NCBI RefSeq assembly: GCF_002209565.1
Contig: NZ_NJIH01000011.1
Span: 1 to 64,000, forward strand
Direction: 5' to 3'
From: Candidimonas nitroreducens
GTDB taxonomy: Bacteria > Pseudomonadota > Gammaproteobacteria > Burkholderiales > Burkholderiaceae_B
Length of the DNA stretch: 64,000 bases
Shown here piece by piece: positions 34,171-42,523 of the stretch. A program made the position numbers and the translations under genes. A model generated the notes under the pieces. It had not been told where the DNA came from. It searched no databases and was given only the letters and a program-made list of their open reading frames with translations. Positions within the stretch are counted from its first letter, which is position 1; each line of letters starts with the position of its first letter.

Positions 34171-34306
34171 CGGCGGCGCCGCGCCGCGCCGCGCGGCCCC
34201 GCAAGCTCGCGGCGCGGGCCTGCGCCGGGGCTTGCGCGGCGCTCTACCATCTACTATCGCATCGTTCTATTATTACTACTGGACTTACGCATACCCGGCC
34301 AATGAT

Positions 34307-34873
34307 ATGACCCAAACCTCTTCATCTGCAGCAAACCGCCTGATCAAGAAGTACCCGAACCGCCGGCTCTACGACACCCAGACCAGCGCCTACATCACCT
34401 TGTCCGACGTCAAGCAGCTGGTGCTGGACAACCAGGCCTTCCAAGTGGTCGATGCCAAGTCCGGCGAAGATCTTACGCGCAGCATACTGTTGCAGATCAT
34501 TCTCGAAGAGGAAAGCGGCGGGGTGCCCATGTTCTCGTCCACGGCGCTGTCGCAGATCATCCGCTTCTACGGGCATGCCATGCAAGGCGTAATGGGAACC
34601 TTCCTGGAAAAAAACATTCAGGCGTTCATGGACATCCAGGAACGCATGGCCGAACAGTCCAAGGGCCTGTACGGCCATCAGTTCGGCCCCGAGGCCTGGG
34701 CCCAGTTCATGAATGTGCAGACGCCGGTGCTGCAGAACATGATGAACAACTACATCGACCAGAGCAAGAATCTGTTCGTGCAGATGCAAGACCAGATGCA
34801 GGATCAGACCCGCTCGATGTTTTCCGTTTTCCCCTTCCAGCCCGGCACGCCTCCCAAAGACAACAAGAAATAG
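34307..34873 (+). CDS. phaR: Polyhydroxyalkanoate synthesis repressor PhaR
   Basis: DNA- and granule-binding repressor that senses polymer and controls phasin genes. From the ATG at 34307 (MTQTSSSAANRLIKKYPNRRLYDTQTSAYITLSDV) it is 188 residues. It has the PHB_acc_N domain, then a granule-associated part (FYGHAMQGVMGTFLEKNIQAFMDIQERMAEQSK) and a Gln/Met-rich end. The frame continues upstream to 34232 but lacks conserved sequence. Confidence 0.94.
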   Translation: MTQTSSSAANRLIKKYPNRRLYDTQTSAYITLSDVKQLVLDNQAFQVVDAKSGEDLTRSILLQIILEEESGGVPMFSSTALSQIIRFYGHAMQGVMGTFLEKNIQAFMDIQERMAEQSKGLYGHQFGPEAWAQFMNVQTPVLQNMMNNYIDQSKNLFVQMQDQMQDQTRSMFSVFPFQPGTPPKDNKK

Positions 34874-35000
34874 GAGGCCGCATAGGGTCTGCCATGCCGT
34901 GAGTAAGGCGGCACGGCGCGGGAATTCCTCTCGCTGTATCGGGATCCGTCTCGTCTCATACAAGTATTCTGTGTGCCGAGCCGGCCCAACATGTCATGCC

Positions 35001-35114
35001 GGCTTATTCCATTTCCAAATCAACCGTGCACTTTGTCAGCTTCGCTTGCCGTACTAGGTGTACTGTCTGCGCGTCGCTTTCGCGTTCACGATTGATTTGG
35101 AAATGGAATTAGCC
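35001..35114. repeat. 114-bp element with 23-bp terminal inverted repeats
   Basis: Arms 35001-35023 and 35092-35114 are inverted copies with one mismatch, around a 68-bp interior containing GTACTAGGTGTACTGTCTGCG. The right arm overlaps the stop codon of the following minus-strand gene. Convergent location suggests a terminator-like role; the shape also suits a small repeated palindromic element. Confidence 0.85.
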
Positions 35115-36386
35115 GTGGCCCGAGGCCTCCGGCACCGAGCCTGGGCTTGTGGCATCTGCCGGGCTTCCGGCACTTTTCTTGAACGGGCTGTGCTCGTGCA
35201 ATTCGTCGATATAGTCCGATATCGCCGGCGTTTCGCGCTCGAGGTAATCGGCGATCGCCGCGGCGTAGCGTTCGTCGCGTATCCAGTGCGCCGACCAGGT
35301 GCGCACCGGCAGCATGCCGCGCGATAGCTTGTGCTCGCCCTGGGCCCCGCCCTCGAATACCGCAATGCCTTGCTTTATGCAGAACTCTATGGCCTGCATG
35401 TAGCAGGTCTCGAAGTGCAGGCCCGGTATGTAGCGCGTGCAGCCCCAATAGCGTCCGTACAGCCGGTCGCCGCCGCGGATGTTCAGCGCCGCCGCTATCG
35501 GCGCGCCTTGCTGCTCGGCCAGGACGAGCGCCAGGTTCGGCGTCATGGTCGTATGCAGCAGCTTGAAGAATTCGCGGTTCAGATAAGGCGCGTTGCCGTG
35601 CTCGAGATAGGTGCGGCAGTAGCAGCGGTAGAAATAGTCCAGGGCGGCCTCGTCGATGTCGGCGCCCTGCAGCCAACGAAACGTGACGCCGGCTGCGACC
35701 GCCTTTTTTCGATCCTGGCGGATCTTCTTGCGTTTGGGCTGGCTCATGCCGGCCAGAAATTCTTCCAGATTGCGGTAGCCGCGGTTGAACCAGTGGAATT
35801 GCACGTTCTCGCGGAACAGGAAGCCGGCTTCGCGCAGCGCTTCGATGTCTGCGTCGGTGGGAAACAGAATGTGCAGCGACGACAACTGGTTGCCGCGCGC
35901 CACCTCCACGGCTTCGCGGGCAAGCGCCACACGGTCGGCATGTGTGGCGGCAAGCAAGCGCGGGCCGGGCACCGGTGTGAACGGGATCGCGCCCAGTAGC
36001 TTGGGGTAGTACGCCAGGCCGTGCTGAGCGAAGGCGCGGGCCCATGCCATGTCGAAGACGTATTCGCCGCGCGAATGGGATTTCAGGTACAGCGGCATGG
36101 CCGCCGCCAGGTTGCCGCCGCGGTGCATCAGCAGATAGTGCGCGGCCCAGCCGGTATCGGCGACCGCGCAGCCGGCCTGCTGCATGGCCAGCAGGTATTC
36201 GTGGCTTACCAGTGGGTGGCCCTGCGCCAGGGCATTCCATTGGGCGGGGTTAATATCGTGCAGATCGCGAATGAGGGAAAAGCTGGCAGCCAAGTTCGGG
36301 CCTCGTTTTGCGTGGTACGTATCCGGTGCGGCCTTGCTTGCCCGCGTACCGATGGGCGTTCGCTGCATCCGCCGGACGCGCGCCAT
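35109..36386 (-). CDS. DUF482 / GNAT-type acyltransferase-like protein
   Basis: A 425-residue protein of the COG3146 (DUF482) family, annotated elsewhere as peptidoglycan biosynthesis/recognition or GNAT family N-acyltransferase. Supporting segments are HEYLLAMQQAGCAVADTGWAAHYL, SQPKRKKIRQDRKKA, YFYRCYCRTYLEHGNAPYL, GDRLYGRYWGCTRYIPGLHFETCYMQAIEFCI and FEGGAQGEHKLSRGMLP. Substrate is unknown. The first 25-30 residues are basic and may not all be translated (ATG at 36368 is an alternative). The stop lies in an inverted repeat. Confidence 0.85.
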   Translation of the reverse strand: MARVRRMQRTPIGTRASKAAPDTYHAKRGPNLAASFSLIRDLHDINPAQWNALAQGHPLVSHEYLLAMQQAGCAVADTGWAAHYLLMHRGGNLAAAMPLYLKSHSRGEYVFDMAWARAFAQHGLAYYPKLLGAIPFTPVPGPRLLAATHADRVALAREAVEVARGNQLSSLHILFPTDADIEALREAGFLFRENVQFHWFNRGYRNLEEFLAGMSQPKRKKIRQDRKKAVAAGVTFRWLQGADIDEAALDYFYRCYCRTYLEHGNAPYLNREFFKLLHTTMTPNLALVLAEQQGAPIAAALNIRGGDRLYGRYWGCTRYIPGLHFETCYMQAIEFCIKQGIAVFEGGAQGEHKLSRGMLPVRTWSAHWIRDERYAAAIADYLERETPAISDYIDELHEHSPFKKSAGSPADATSPGSVPEASGHG

Positions 36387-36536
36387 GGGGCATGCGCCGC
36401 AAGTGCGCCGGGATATGGAGAAAGCTTAGCAAAACCAGAGGCGCGTGCGTAAATATTGCGGGCGTGGCTGTGAAATGCCAGCTTGGGGCGAGGCCGAGAC
36501 GAACTCCATGGTGCGGCGGAAACAGGAGATGAAAGG

Positions 36537-37616
36537 GTGGCAGGCGTGGGCAGTCGGATTCCGGTCGTGGTGGTGTCGGGCCTGCCGGGCAGCGGCAAGA
36601 CCTGGCTGATCGAGAGCTTATTGCACGGCGTGCCCGCTGGTTCGGTGGCGGTGATCGGCCGGGCGCAAGGTTCGGCTGCCGCCAGCGCGCTATACAGGCT
36701 CGGCGCAGGCCCCGATGCCGCGCCTGCAGGCGCCTGCCCGTGCTGCAGCCTGAGCGGCGAACTTGCTGCTGCGTTGCGCGACCTATTCATGGCGGCGCTG
36801 CAGCGGCGCATCGCGGTGCCGCGCCAGGTGCTGATCGAGACTGCGGGGCGGGGTGATCCGGCAGCCATACTGTATTCCCTGCATCACGAAGCTTTCCTGC
36901 GCGAGCGCTACTTCTATCGTGGGTGCATCACTGCCGTGTCGGCCCGGGCGCGGCTTGACGATATCGGGCTGCGCCAGGCCGCCCTGGCGGACGCCCTGGT
37001 GCTGGGGCCGGCCTCGGCCGGCGAGGAAGGCCAGCGCTCTGCGTTGCGCGCCGCGCTCGAGGAAATGAATCCGCTGGCGCCATGCTTCGACGCGGATCTT
37101 CTGCCGGATCTGGCGCATGTACTTCCGCACGACGATTCCGCGGCCGCTGCATCCCTGGCCCTTGCACCCGGCGGCGCCCTTGCAAAGGGCGGCACGCTAT
37201 GGAGCGGGGCGCGCGCCGGCCGGCTGCGCATGCAATGGAGCGTAGCCGTATTACGGCTGGCGGGCCATTGCGAGTTGACCCAGCCGCAGTTCCTGCGCGC
37301 CATGGATCAACTGCAAGATGCCTGTGGCACCCGCATCCTGCGGCTTGCCGCGGTATTGCGGCTGCGCGGCGAAGCTGGCGCCTGGGAATTGCGCGGTGTG
37401 CATCACCAACTCTATTGGCGGGCTGCGGCGCCGGAGGTACAGGCGGCGCATCTGGACGAGCCTGCGGCGCCCCTTGCCGCCGCACTCTCCGGCGTGGAAT
37501 CGTCCCGCTTGCTCGCAGTGCTGGAATCCAGCGCGGTGCACGAGTTCAAGCGGCAGGCCGAGAGCCTCTTGAAGGGCTTGCGGTTTGTGGCGCCCGATAC
37601 GGGCGGCCCGGAGTGA
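36537..37616 (+). CDS. COG0523 (CobW-like) P-loop GTPase
   Basis: Member of the G3E family of metal-handling GTPases. A GTG at 36537 with AGGAGA eight bases upstream is the best start (359 residues); the frame is open to a TTG at 36483. It shows Walker A VVSGLPGSGKTW, the metal-binding CPCC in GACPCCSLSGEL, IETAGRGDPAA where the family has ETSG.ADP, and a C-terminal CobW_C-like domain (WSVAVLRLAGHCELTQPQF...). The metal is not deducible. The switch region is atypical and the middle is Ala-rich, so it may be a diverged member. Confidence 0.72.
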   Translation: MAGVGSRIPVVVVSGLPGSGKTWLIESLLHGVPAGSVAVIGRAQGSAAASALYRLGAGPDAAPAGACPCCSLSGELAAALRDLFMAALQRRIAVPRQVLIETAGRGDPAAILYSLHHEAFLRERYFYRGCITAVSARARLDDIGLRQAALADALVLGPASAGEEGQRSALRAALEEMNPLAPCFDADLLPDLAHVLPHDDSAAAASLALAPGGALAKGGTLWSGARAGRLRMQWSVAVLRLAGHCELTQPQFLRAMDQLQDACGTRILRLAAVLRLRGEAGAWELRGVHHQLYWRAAAPEVQAAHLDEPAAPLAAALSGVESSRLLAVLESSAVHEFKRQAESLLKGLRFVAPDTGGPE

Positions 37617-38546
37617 TGCATGGGGGCGAGGCCCAATGATCGGGGTATGGAGATCGGAGTTGGGGTTCGGAGAGCAAGGGTTCGGAGAGCAAGGGTTGGA
37701 GTGCAAGGGTTGGGGTGCAAGAACCGGGAAGAGGGCGGCTTGTTTCGGCCGGGGCGCCGGCCAGGGTCGTCCATCTATGATGTTTTTATGCCATTTACGC
37801 CCGTCTCCAAGGACGACGGTAGTTGCGCGAAGCGCGGTGTGGTGGTGTAATGTAGGCAGTTGCTCATCGCGTTAGATGCGCAGGCTGCCGCCTGGCGTGC
37901 CACGTCCATGTTAAAGCTCATCCAAAAACAACATGGCATCTTTCGGCCGAATTCCGGGAATGTGTACTTCCATCGGCGGCAAGGCAATTTCTATATATCT
38001 CAGATTTAAAGCTCTTTGATGTTCGGGCGCTGCCGCTGCACGTGCCGCAGTCGTGGTGTGTCGCATGGCGCCCGCTGGCCACTCGCGGCCCGTGCGCGAT
38101 TGCGTTGCGAGCCTTTTTCCGATTCATAGTGGTGCCGCTCGCCCTGGTTTTGAACGGCGGGCGCTGGCCGGATCCTATGACTCAGTGAACCCGCGCTTGG
38201 CCGCCGGCAGGCAGGAATGCCGTGCCGCCCCTGATGACCATGAAATGATGATTTTCCGCCCAGTGCTGGCGCCTTTCGACCGTTCGTTTTCCGTGATGCC
38301 TGCGGCTGCAGCCATGGCGCCTTGCGCCTGCGCCGCCATCGCCGGGTACGGCACGGCTCGCCCGGGCTTTCATCTTCGGTCTTCCGCAATGGGTGTTGTC
38401 CGGTTTTTCGTGCGATTCCTCGTCCGATTCCATAGGGGCTTGCGCATAAGCGGCTTACCCCAAAACCTGCCCCAAAATCGCTTGCCCCAACACCGCCTGC
38501 TTCAAGATCGGCTAAGCCGCGCGCTTCAAAACCGTCAAGACAAAAA
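37617..38546. other. 930-bp region without a credible gene
   Basis: The region between the COG0523 gene and tRNA-fMet has several short overlapping frames on both strands (largest about 190-220 codons), but none shows a ribosome site, domain or convincing composition. It holds a 15-bp tandem repeat at 37665-37721 and an AT-richer patch near 37985-38010. Near 38450-38530 the plus frame reads as Pro/Gln/Leu low-complexity repeats. A small RNA or decayed gene cannot be excluded. Confidence 0.5.
37665..37721. repeat. 15-bp tandem repeat after the COG0523 gene
   Basis: GTTCGGAGAGCAAGG is repeated exactly twice (37665-37694). Two degenerate copies (GTTGGAGTGCAAGG, GTTGGGGTGCAAG) follow. Non-coding. 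Confidence 0.8.
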
Positions 38547-38581
38547 CAGTGGGCCGCTTTCACAAGGAAAGCGGCCCACTG
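38547..38581 (-). terminator. Intrinsic terminator of tRNA-fMet
   Basis: A 15-bp perfect stem (CAGTGGGCCGCTTTC and its complement) with a 5-base loop. On the minus strand it is followed by TTTTTG. It lies just past the tRNA 3' end. Confidence 0.92.
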
Positions 38582-38589
38582 GAAAATTC

Positions 38590-38666
<77 letters not shown>

Positions 38667-38679
38667 TCTGGAAAAAAGA

Positions 38680-38708
38680 ATTCTAACCTTTATCCATGCT
38701 TATTGCAA
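38680..38708 (-). promoter_or_regulatory. Sigma-70 promoter of tRNA-fMet
   Basis: On the minus strand TTGCAA (-35, at 38703-38708) and TAGAAT (-10, at 38680-38685) are spaced by 17 bases. The -10 ends 13 bases before the tRNA 5' end. Confidence 0.75.
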
Positions 38709-38736
38709 ATCAAGGGCCTGTCCCAGCCGCTGATCG

Positions 38737-39912
38737 ATGACTGATACCGAGATTGTCCGTGTACTGGAAACGGCGCTGCTGTGCGCCGACCAGCCCATGC
38801 CGCTGATGGAGCTGCGCAAGCTGTTTCCCGGCGAAGAAATTGCCAACGACGATATACGCAGGCTGCTGGCGCAACTGCAGGGCGAGTGGGGCGAGCGCGG
38901 CCTGGAACTCGTCGACCTGGCCAGCGGCTGGCGCTTCCAGAGCCGTGCGGAAATGCAGCGCTACCTAGAACGGCTCAACCCGGAGCGGCCGCCGAAGTAT
39001 TCCCGCGCCGTGCTGGAAACCCTGGCCATCATCGCCTGGCGCCAGCCGGTCACCCGTGGCGACATTGAAGACATACGCGGGGTGACGGTGTCCTCGCAAA
39101 TCGTCAAGACGCTCGAAGAGCGTGGCTGGATCGAGGTTCTGGGCTATCGCGACGCGCCCGGCAGGCCGGCGCTGTTCGGTACGACGCGCGCCTTCCTCGA
39201 CGATCTGGGCCTGAAGGCGCTGGACGAATTGCCGCCGCTCGAGACTCACGAGTCGGTCGCCGCCCTGGCCGGCCTGTCGCTCGAAGAGGCTACGGGCTCC
39301 GAGGCCCAGGGCGCCGACACGCAAGCCGTGGGCGAGTCCGCGGCAGACGAGCAGGCCGCCGGCGAGGGAGCCGTAGATGAGCTGGGTGCGGACGAGCAGG
39401 TTGCGGATGGGCAGCTTACCGATGAGCCGCCCCCCGACGAGCATCCTATGGATGAGCCTCCCGTGGATGGGCATTCCGTGAATGAGCCTTCCGTGGATGA
39501 GTCTCCCGTGAATGAGCCTCCCATGGATGAGCCTCCCGTGGATGAGCATCCCGTAGATGCGCCAGCGGACGGACAGCCCGTGCATGAGCAGCCTACGGGT
39601 GCCTCGGAAGAGCGCGGCGTATCGGTCGATACGGCTCTGGACGGCGAACGCCCGGAAGCTGCTGCTACGGAGCAGGCCGAAGCATTGGTGCCCCTCGATG
39701 CCCGGCCGGCGGCCGAACTTGCCCAGCCGGCGGTCGAACTCGAATCCGAACTCGAATCCGAATCCGAATCCGAATCCGAATCCGGCGCCGCGGCGCGCAT
39801 CCCCGAGGCCGGGGCGGAAAGTGAAGACGACCGCCCGCTCGAGCCTGTCCTGGCCCAGAGCGAGGCGCCCGCGGCCGAGCCGGACGATGGCGCGCGGCCT
39901 GTGAATGAATGA
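38737..39912 (+). CDS. scpB: Segregation and condensation protein B with long acidic repeat tail
   Basis: Part of the SMC-ScpAB condensin complex. Residues 1-180 are a standard ScpB with two winged helices ([79 protein letters not shown]). The remaining roughly 210 residues are an acidic low-complexity tail that includes nine pentapeptide units (DEPPV-like, 39421-39555) and a Glu-Ser run (about residues 334-348). A normal ScpB is about 190-220 residues, so the tail is an expansion. No scpA is adjacent. It is followed by rluB. Confidence 0.92.
   Translation: MTDTEIVRVLETALLCADQPMPLMELRKLFPGEEIANDDIRRLLAQLQGEWGERGLELVDLASGWRFQSRAEMQRYLERLNPERPPKYSRAVLETLAIIAWRQPVTRGDIEDIRGVTVSSQIVKTLEERGWIEVLGYRDAPGRPALFGTTRAFLDDLGLKALDELPPLETHESVAALAGLSLEEATGSEAQGADTQAVGESAADEQAAGEGAVDELGADEQVADGQLTDEPPPDEHPMDEPPVDGHSVNEPSVDESPVNEPPMDEPPVDEHPVDAPADGQPVHEQPTGASEERGVSVDTALDGERPEAAATEQAEALVPLDARPAAELAQPAVELESELESESESESESGAAARIPEAGAESEDDRPLEPVLAQSEAPAAEPDDGARPVNE
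39421..39555 (+). repeat. 15-bp in-frame tandem repeat in scpB
   Basis: Nine consecutive units of the type GATGAGCCTCCCGTG, each encoding a pentapeptide such as [15 protein letters not shown] or DESPV. The period of 15 keeps the frame. Confidence 0.92.
39738..39783 (+). repeat. Hexamer microsatellite in scpB
   Basis: Repeated GAATCC/GAACTC hexamers encode an alternating Glu-Ser/Leu run near the ScpB C-terminus. Length change would be in frame. Confidence 0.85.
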
Positions 39913-39967
39913 ACTGGAGCCGGCTGGCCCCATCCCGATATTGAAAACGAATTCCCTGAAATAAGAA

Positions 39968-41650
39968 ATGACTGAAATGAATCAAGATAACGAGCCTGGA
40001 AACAACACGCCCGTGCTGGAACGCGCCGATGCGCAACCCGCTCAGCTCGAGCTGTCGCTGCCCGAAGGTGGCGCGCAAGCCCCCAAGCCGCGAGGCCGCA
40101 AGCTCAGGACGCCCTTTCGCCGCCGGCGCGGCGATGCGGTAGACACGGCCTCGGCAGCCTCTGCCGCCGCATCCGGTTCTCCCGCCGATGCGGATCCGGC
40201 CGCCCAGCCCGCCGAGGCCGCGGCGCGGCCCGCCAAGGCGCCCGCCGGGCCTCGCGCACCGCGCACGCCCCGTGCGCGCAAGACCGCCCCCCGTGTCGAC
40301 AGTGCCGCGGCAGACAAAGAGGCCGATAATGCGCTGTCCTATCTGGACAAGTCGGCCAAGCTGTCCCAGCGCCTGGGCAAATACATGAACAGCGATGCGG
40401 TGACGCCCAAGCTGCACAAGGTGTTGGCCGATGCCGGCGTGGGCTCGCGCCGCGAAATGGAAGAACTCATCGTTGCCGGCCGCGTCTCGGTCAATGGCGA
40501 ACCGGCCCATATCGGACAGCGTGTAGGCGCCAACGACCAGGTGCGCGTGAATGGCCGCCTGGTGGCCCGGCCCAATGCCAAGAAGCCTCCGCGCATCATC
40601 CTATATCACAAGCCGGCCGGCGAGATCGTCAGCCACGACGATCCGGGCGGCCGCGCCACGGTTTTCGCCCGTCTGCCCAAGATACGCATCGGCAAGTGGC
40701 TGTCCGTCGGCCGGCTCGATCTGAATACCGAGGGCCTGCTGATTCTCACGACCTCGGGCGACCTGGCCAATCGCCTGATGCATCCACGTTACGGCGCCGA
40801 GCGCGAATACGCGGTACGCGTCCTGGGCGAGCTCGACGAAGATCAGCAGCAGCGTCTGCTCAAGGGCATAGAGCTCGAAGACGGCATGGCCCAGTTCGGC
40901 TCGTTCGAATATCTGGGGGGTGAGGGCAGCAATCGCTGGTATCGCGTCACCTTGACCGAAGGGCGCAACCGCGAGGTGCGCCGCATGTTCGAGGCCGCCG
41001 GCGTCACGGTCAGCCGCCTGATACGTACCCGCTTCGGCGAAGTGGTGCTGCCGCGCGGCCTGCGCCGCGGCCGCTGGGAAGAGCTCGATGCCACGCTGGT
41101 CAAGGCGCTCATGGTGCAGCTCGGCCTGTTGCGCGACGACGAGCAAGAGGGTTCGGAGCGGCGCGTGCGCCAGCCGGCCTCGCACGATAGCGCGCTGCCG
41201 CCGGGTTTCGGCACCCTGGAGCGCAACGGCATGAATGGCGCCAAGCTGGGCCGTCGCGGCAAGCTGTCGGGCGGCGGGCGTACGGCCAAGGCCGCCCAGA
41301 CGTTCGAGTCGTATCCCTCCGACCCGTACGGTACCGGGCTCATGTTCAGCGGCGGGCTGGCCAACGGCCACCCCAACGCGGGCAAACGCAACGAAGGAGG
41401 CAAGCGTACGGAAGGCGGCAAGCGCGCAGAAGGCGGCAAGCGCAAGCCGGCGCGCCCGGCGCAGGGGCCGCAAGCCGCCAAACCGGGCAACCGCCAGCGT
41501 GGCGCCGCGAAAAAGACGGCCAAGCCGGCAGCCAAGTCGCCGGGTGGGCGCAAGGCGAACATGCGCGATGACGACTGGCAGCCGCGCAGCGCCTCGGCAC
41601 ATGAATCGCATCTGGGTTTCCTGGGCGCGCGCGGCCGCGGCTCCCGCTGA
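39968..41650 (+). CDS. rluB: 23S rRNA pseudouridine synthase RluB, extended
   Basis: RsuA-family pseudouridine synthase, 560 residues against about 290 in E. coli. An Ala/Pro/Arg-rich N-terminal extension (about residues 1-135) precedes an S4 domain ([38 protein letters not shown]). The catalytic domain has [30 protein letters not shown] with the catalytic Asp. The C-terminal 150 residues are basic and Gly/Lys-rich, with GGKR repeats ([17 protein letters not shown]). Both extensions are probably disordered RNA-binding tails. It follows scpB. Confidence 0.92.
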   Translation: MTEMNQDNEPGNNTPVLERADAQPAQLELSLPEGGAQAPKPRGRKLRTPFRRRRGDAVDTASAASAAASGSPADADPAAQPAEAAARPAKAPAGPRAPRTPRARKTAPRVDSAAADKEADNALSYLDKSAKLSQRLGKYMNSDAVTPKLHKVLADAGVGSRREMEELIVAGRVSVNGEPAHIGQRVGANDQVRVNGRLVARPNAKKPPRIILYHKPAGEIVSHDDPGGRATVFARLPKIRIGKWLSVGRLDLNTEGLLILTTSGDLANRLMHPRYGAEREYAVRVLGELDEDQQQRLLKGIELEDGMAQFGSFEYLGGEGSNRWYRVTLTEGRNREVRRMFEAAGVTVSRLIRTRFGEVVLPRGLRRGRWEELDATLVKALMVQLGLLRDDEQEGSERRVRQPASHDSALPPGFGTLERNGMNGAKLGRRGKLSGGGRTAKAAQTFESYPSDPYGTGLMFSGGLANGHPNAGKRNEGGKRTEGGKRAEGGKRKPARPAQGPQAAKPGNRQRGAAKKTAKPAAKSPGGRKANMRDDDWQPRSASAHESHLGFLGARGRGSR

Positions 41651-41736
41651 TTCCGCGGGCCTCCGGCGCCTGGGCTCCGCCCGGCCGCCACGCAGGGCGC
41701 GCGCCGGCTGTTGCTTTTTATGTGTAAGGCCGTGAC

Positions 41737-41769
41737 TTAGCAGGAATTTTTCTGGATTTCTGCTAAAAT
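41737..41769 (+). promoter_or_regulatory. Promoter with extended -10 for the rimP operon, overlapping a dyad
   Basis: TGCTAAAAT (41761-41769) is a good extended -10. It overlaps an inverted repeat TTAGCAG ... CTGCTAA (41737-41766) that could be an operator. No strong -35 is seen. Transcription from here would give a leader of about 265 bases before rimP. Confidence 0.55.
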
Positions 41770-41774
41770 AGCGT

Positions 41775-42040
41775 GTTTTGTAGGGCCATGCTGGCCGGCG
41801 GCTTTGCGCTTGCCCGGTTTATCGGGTTCGGGCCGACGCCTGCACATTGATTGTGCGGCGGCTGGCGCGGGAACGGTGCGCCGTTACGCTAGTAACGCCA
41901 GGTGCGTAGTGCGCGCCTGTTTGCAGCATGGTGGCACATTCCGAATGCGCCGTTCATCGCAGCCTCCGGCGTGGTTCGGCGGGTGCGGGCGGAGCGGCAA
42001 TGGTGGGCTGGGCGTACAGCCCATTTTTTTTTTGATTTTC
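41775..42040 (+). ncRNA. rimP operon leader with premature terminator
   Basis: The 390-bp stretch before rimP carries no gene. It ends in a terminator directly upstream of the rimP ATG. Attenuator-type leaders ending in a terminator before rimP are known in Proteobacteria (rimP leader). The internal GC-rich segments can form alternative stems. Regulation by the operon's own product NusA is an attractive inference. Confidence 0.55.
42004..42033 (+). terminator. Attenuator hairpin just before rimP
   Basis: TGGGCTG-GGCGTA-CAGCCCA followed by ten T residues, ending seven bases before the rimP ATG. It is the clearest intrinsic terminator in the window, although it lies upstream of an operon and not after one. 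Confidence 0.88.
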
Positions 42041-42523
42041 ATGGCAGATATATTCGCATTGACACGGGAAGCGTTGGCAGGCACCGACCTTGAGCTGGTC
42101 GACGTCGAGCGTGCGCCGCTGGGCTTGCTGCGCATCACCATAGACCGCCCCGATGGCGTGCGCATCGAAGACTGTGAGCAGGTCTCCAAGCAATTGTCGC
42201 GCGTGTTCGAGGTCGAGAACGTCGATTACAAGCGTCTCGAAGTTGGCTCGCCGGGCGTAGACCGGCCCTTGAAGAGCCGGGCCGATTTTGCCCGCTACGC
42301 CGGCCAGCGCGTCGAGATTCGGCTGCGTACGGCGGTCGGCAACCGCAAGGTGTTTGTCGGCCTGTTGCGGGTGCCCGAGGACATCCTCGCCGCCGAATCG
42401 CCCGCGCTCAGTCTCGATCTCGAGGCCGGGCAAAGCGAAGAGGCCGCGCTCGGCTTCACCCTGGACGACATAGAACGAGCCAAACTGAATCCCATTCTTG
42501 ATTTCAAGGGAAAAAAGCGATGA
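42041..42523 (+). CDS. rimP: Ribosome maturation factor RimP
   Basis: 30S maturation factor. From the ATG at 42041 ([40 protein letters not shown]) it is 160 residues. The second half has the Sm-like domain with [28 protein letters not shown]. The upstream open frame is leader RNA. It overlaps nusA by four bases (ATGA). Confidence 0.95.
   Translation: MADIFALTREALAGTDLELVDVERAPLGLLRITIDRPDGVRIEDCEQVSKQLSRVFEVENVDYKRLEVGSPGVDRPLKSRADFARYAGQRVEIRLRTAVGNRKVFVGLLRVPEDILAAESPALSLDLEAGQSEEAALGFTLDDIERAKLNPILDFKGKKR

Noticed and set aside
35001-35114. Full insertion sequence
   Set aside because: There is no transposase frame between the inverted ends; at most it is a small non-autonomous element.
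38006-38563. 185-codon minus frame next to the tRNA
   Set aside because: It starts inside the tRNA terminator hairpin and shows no family resemblance.
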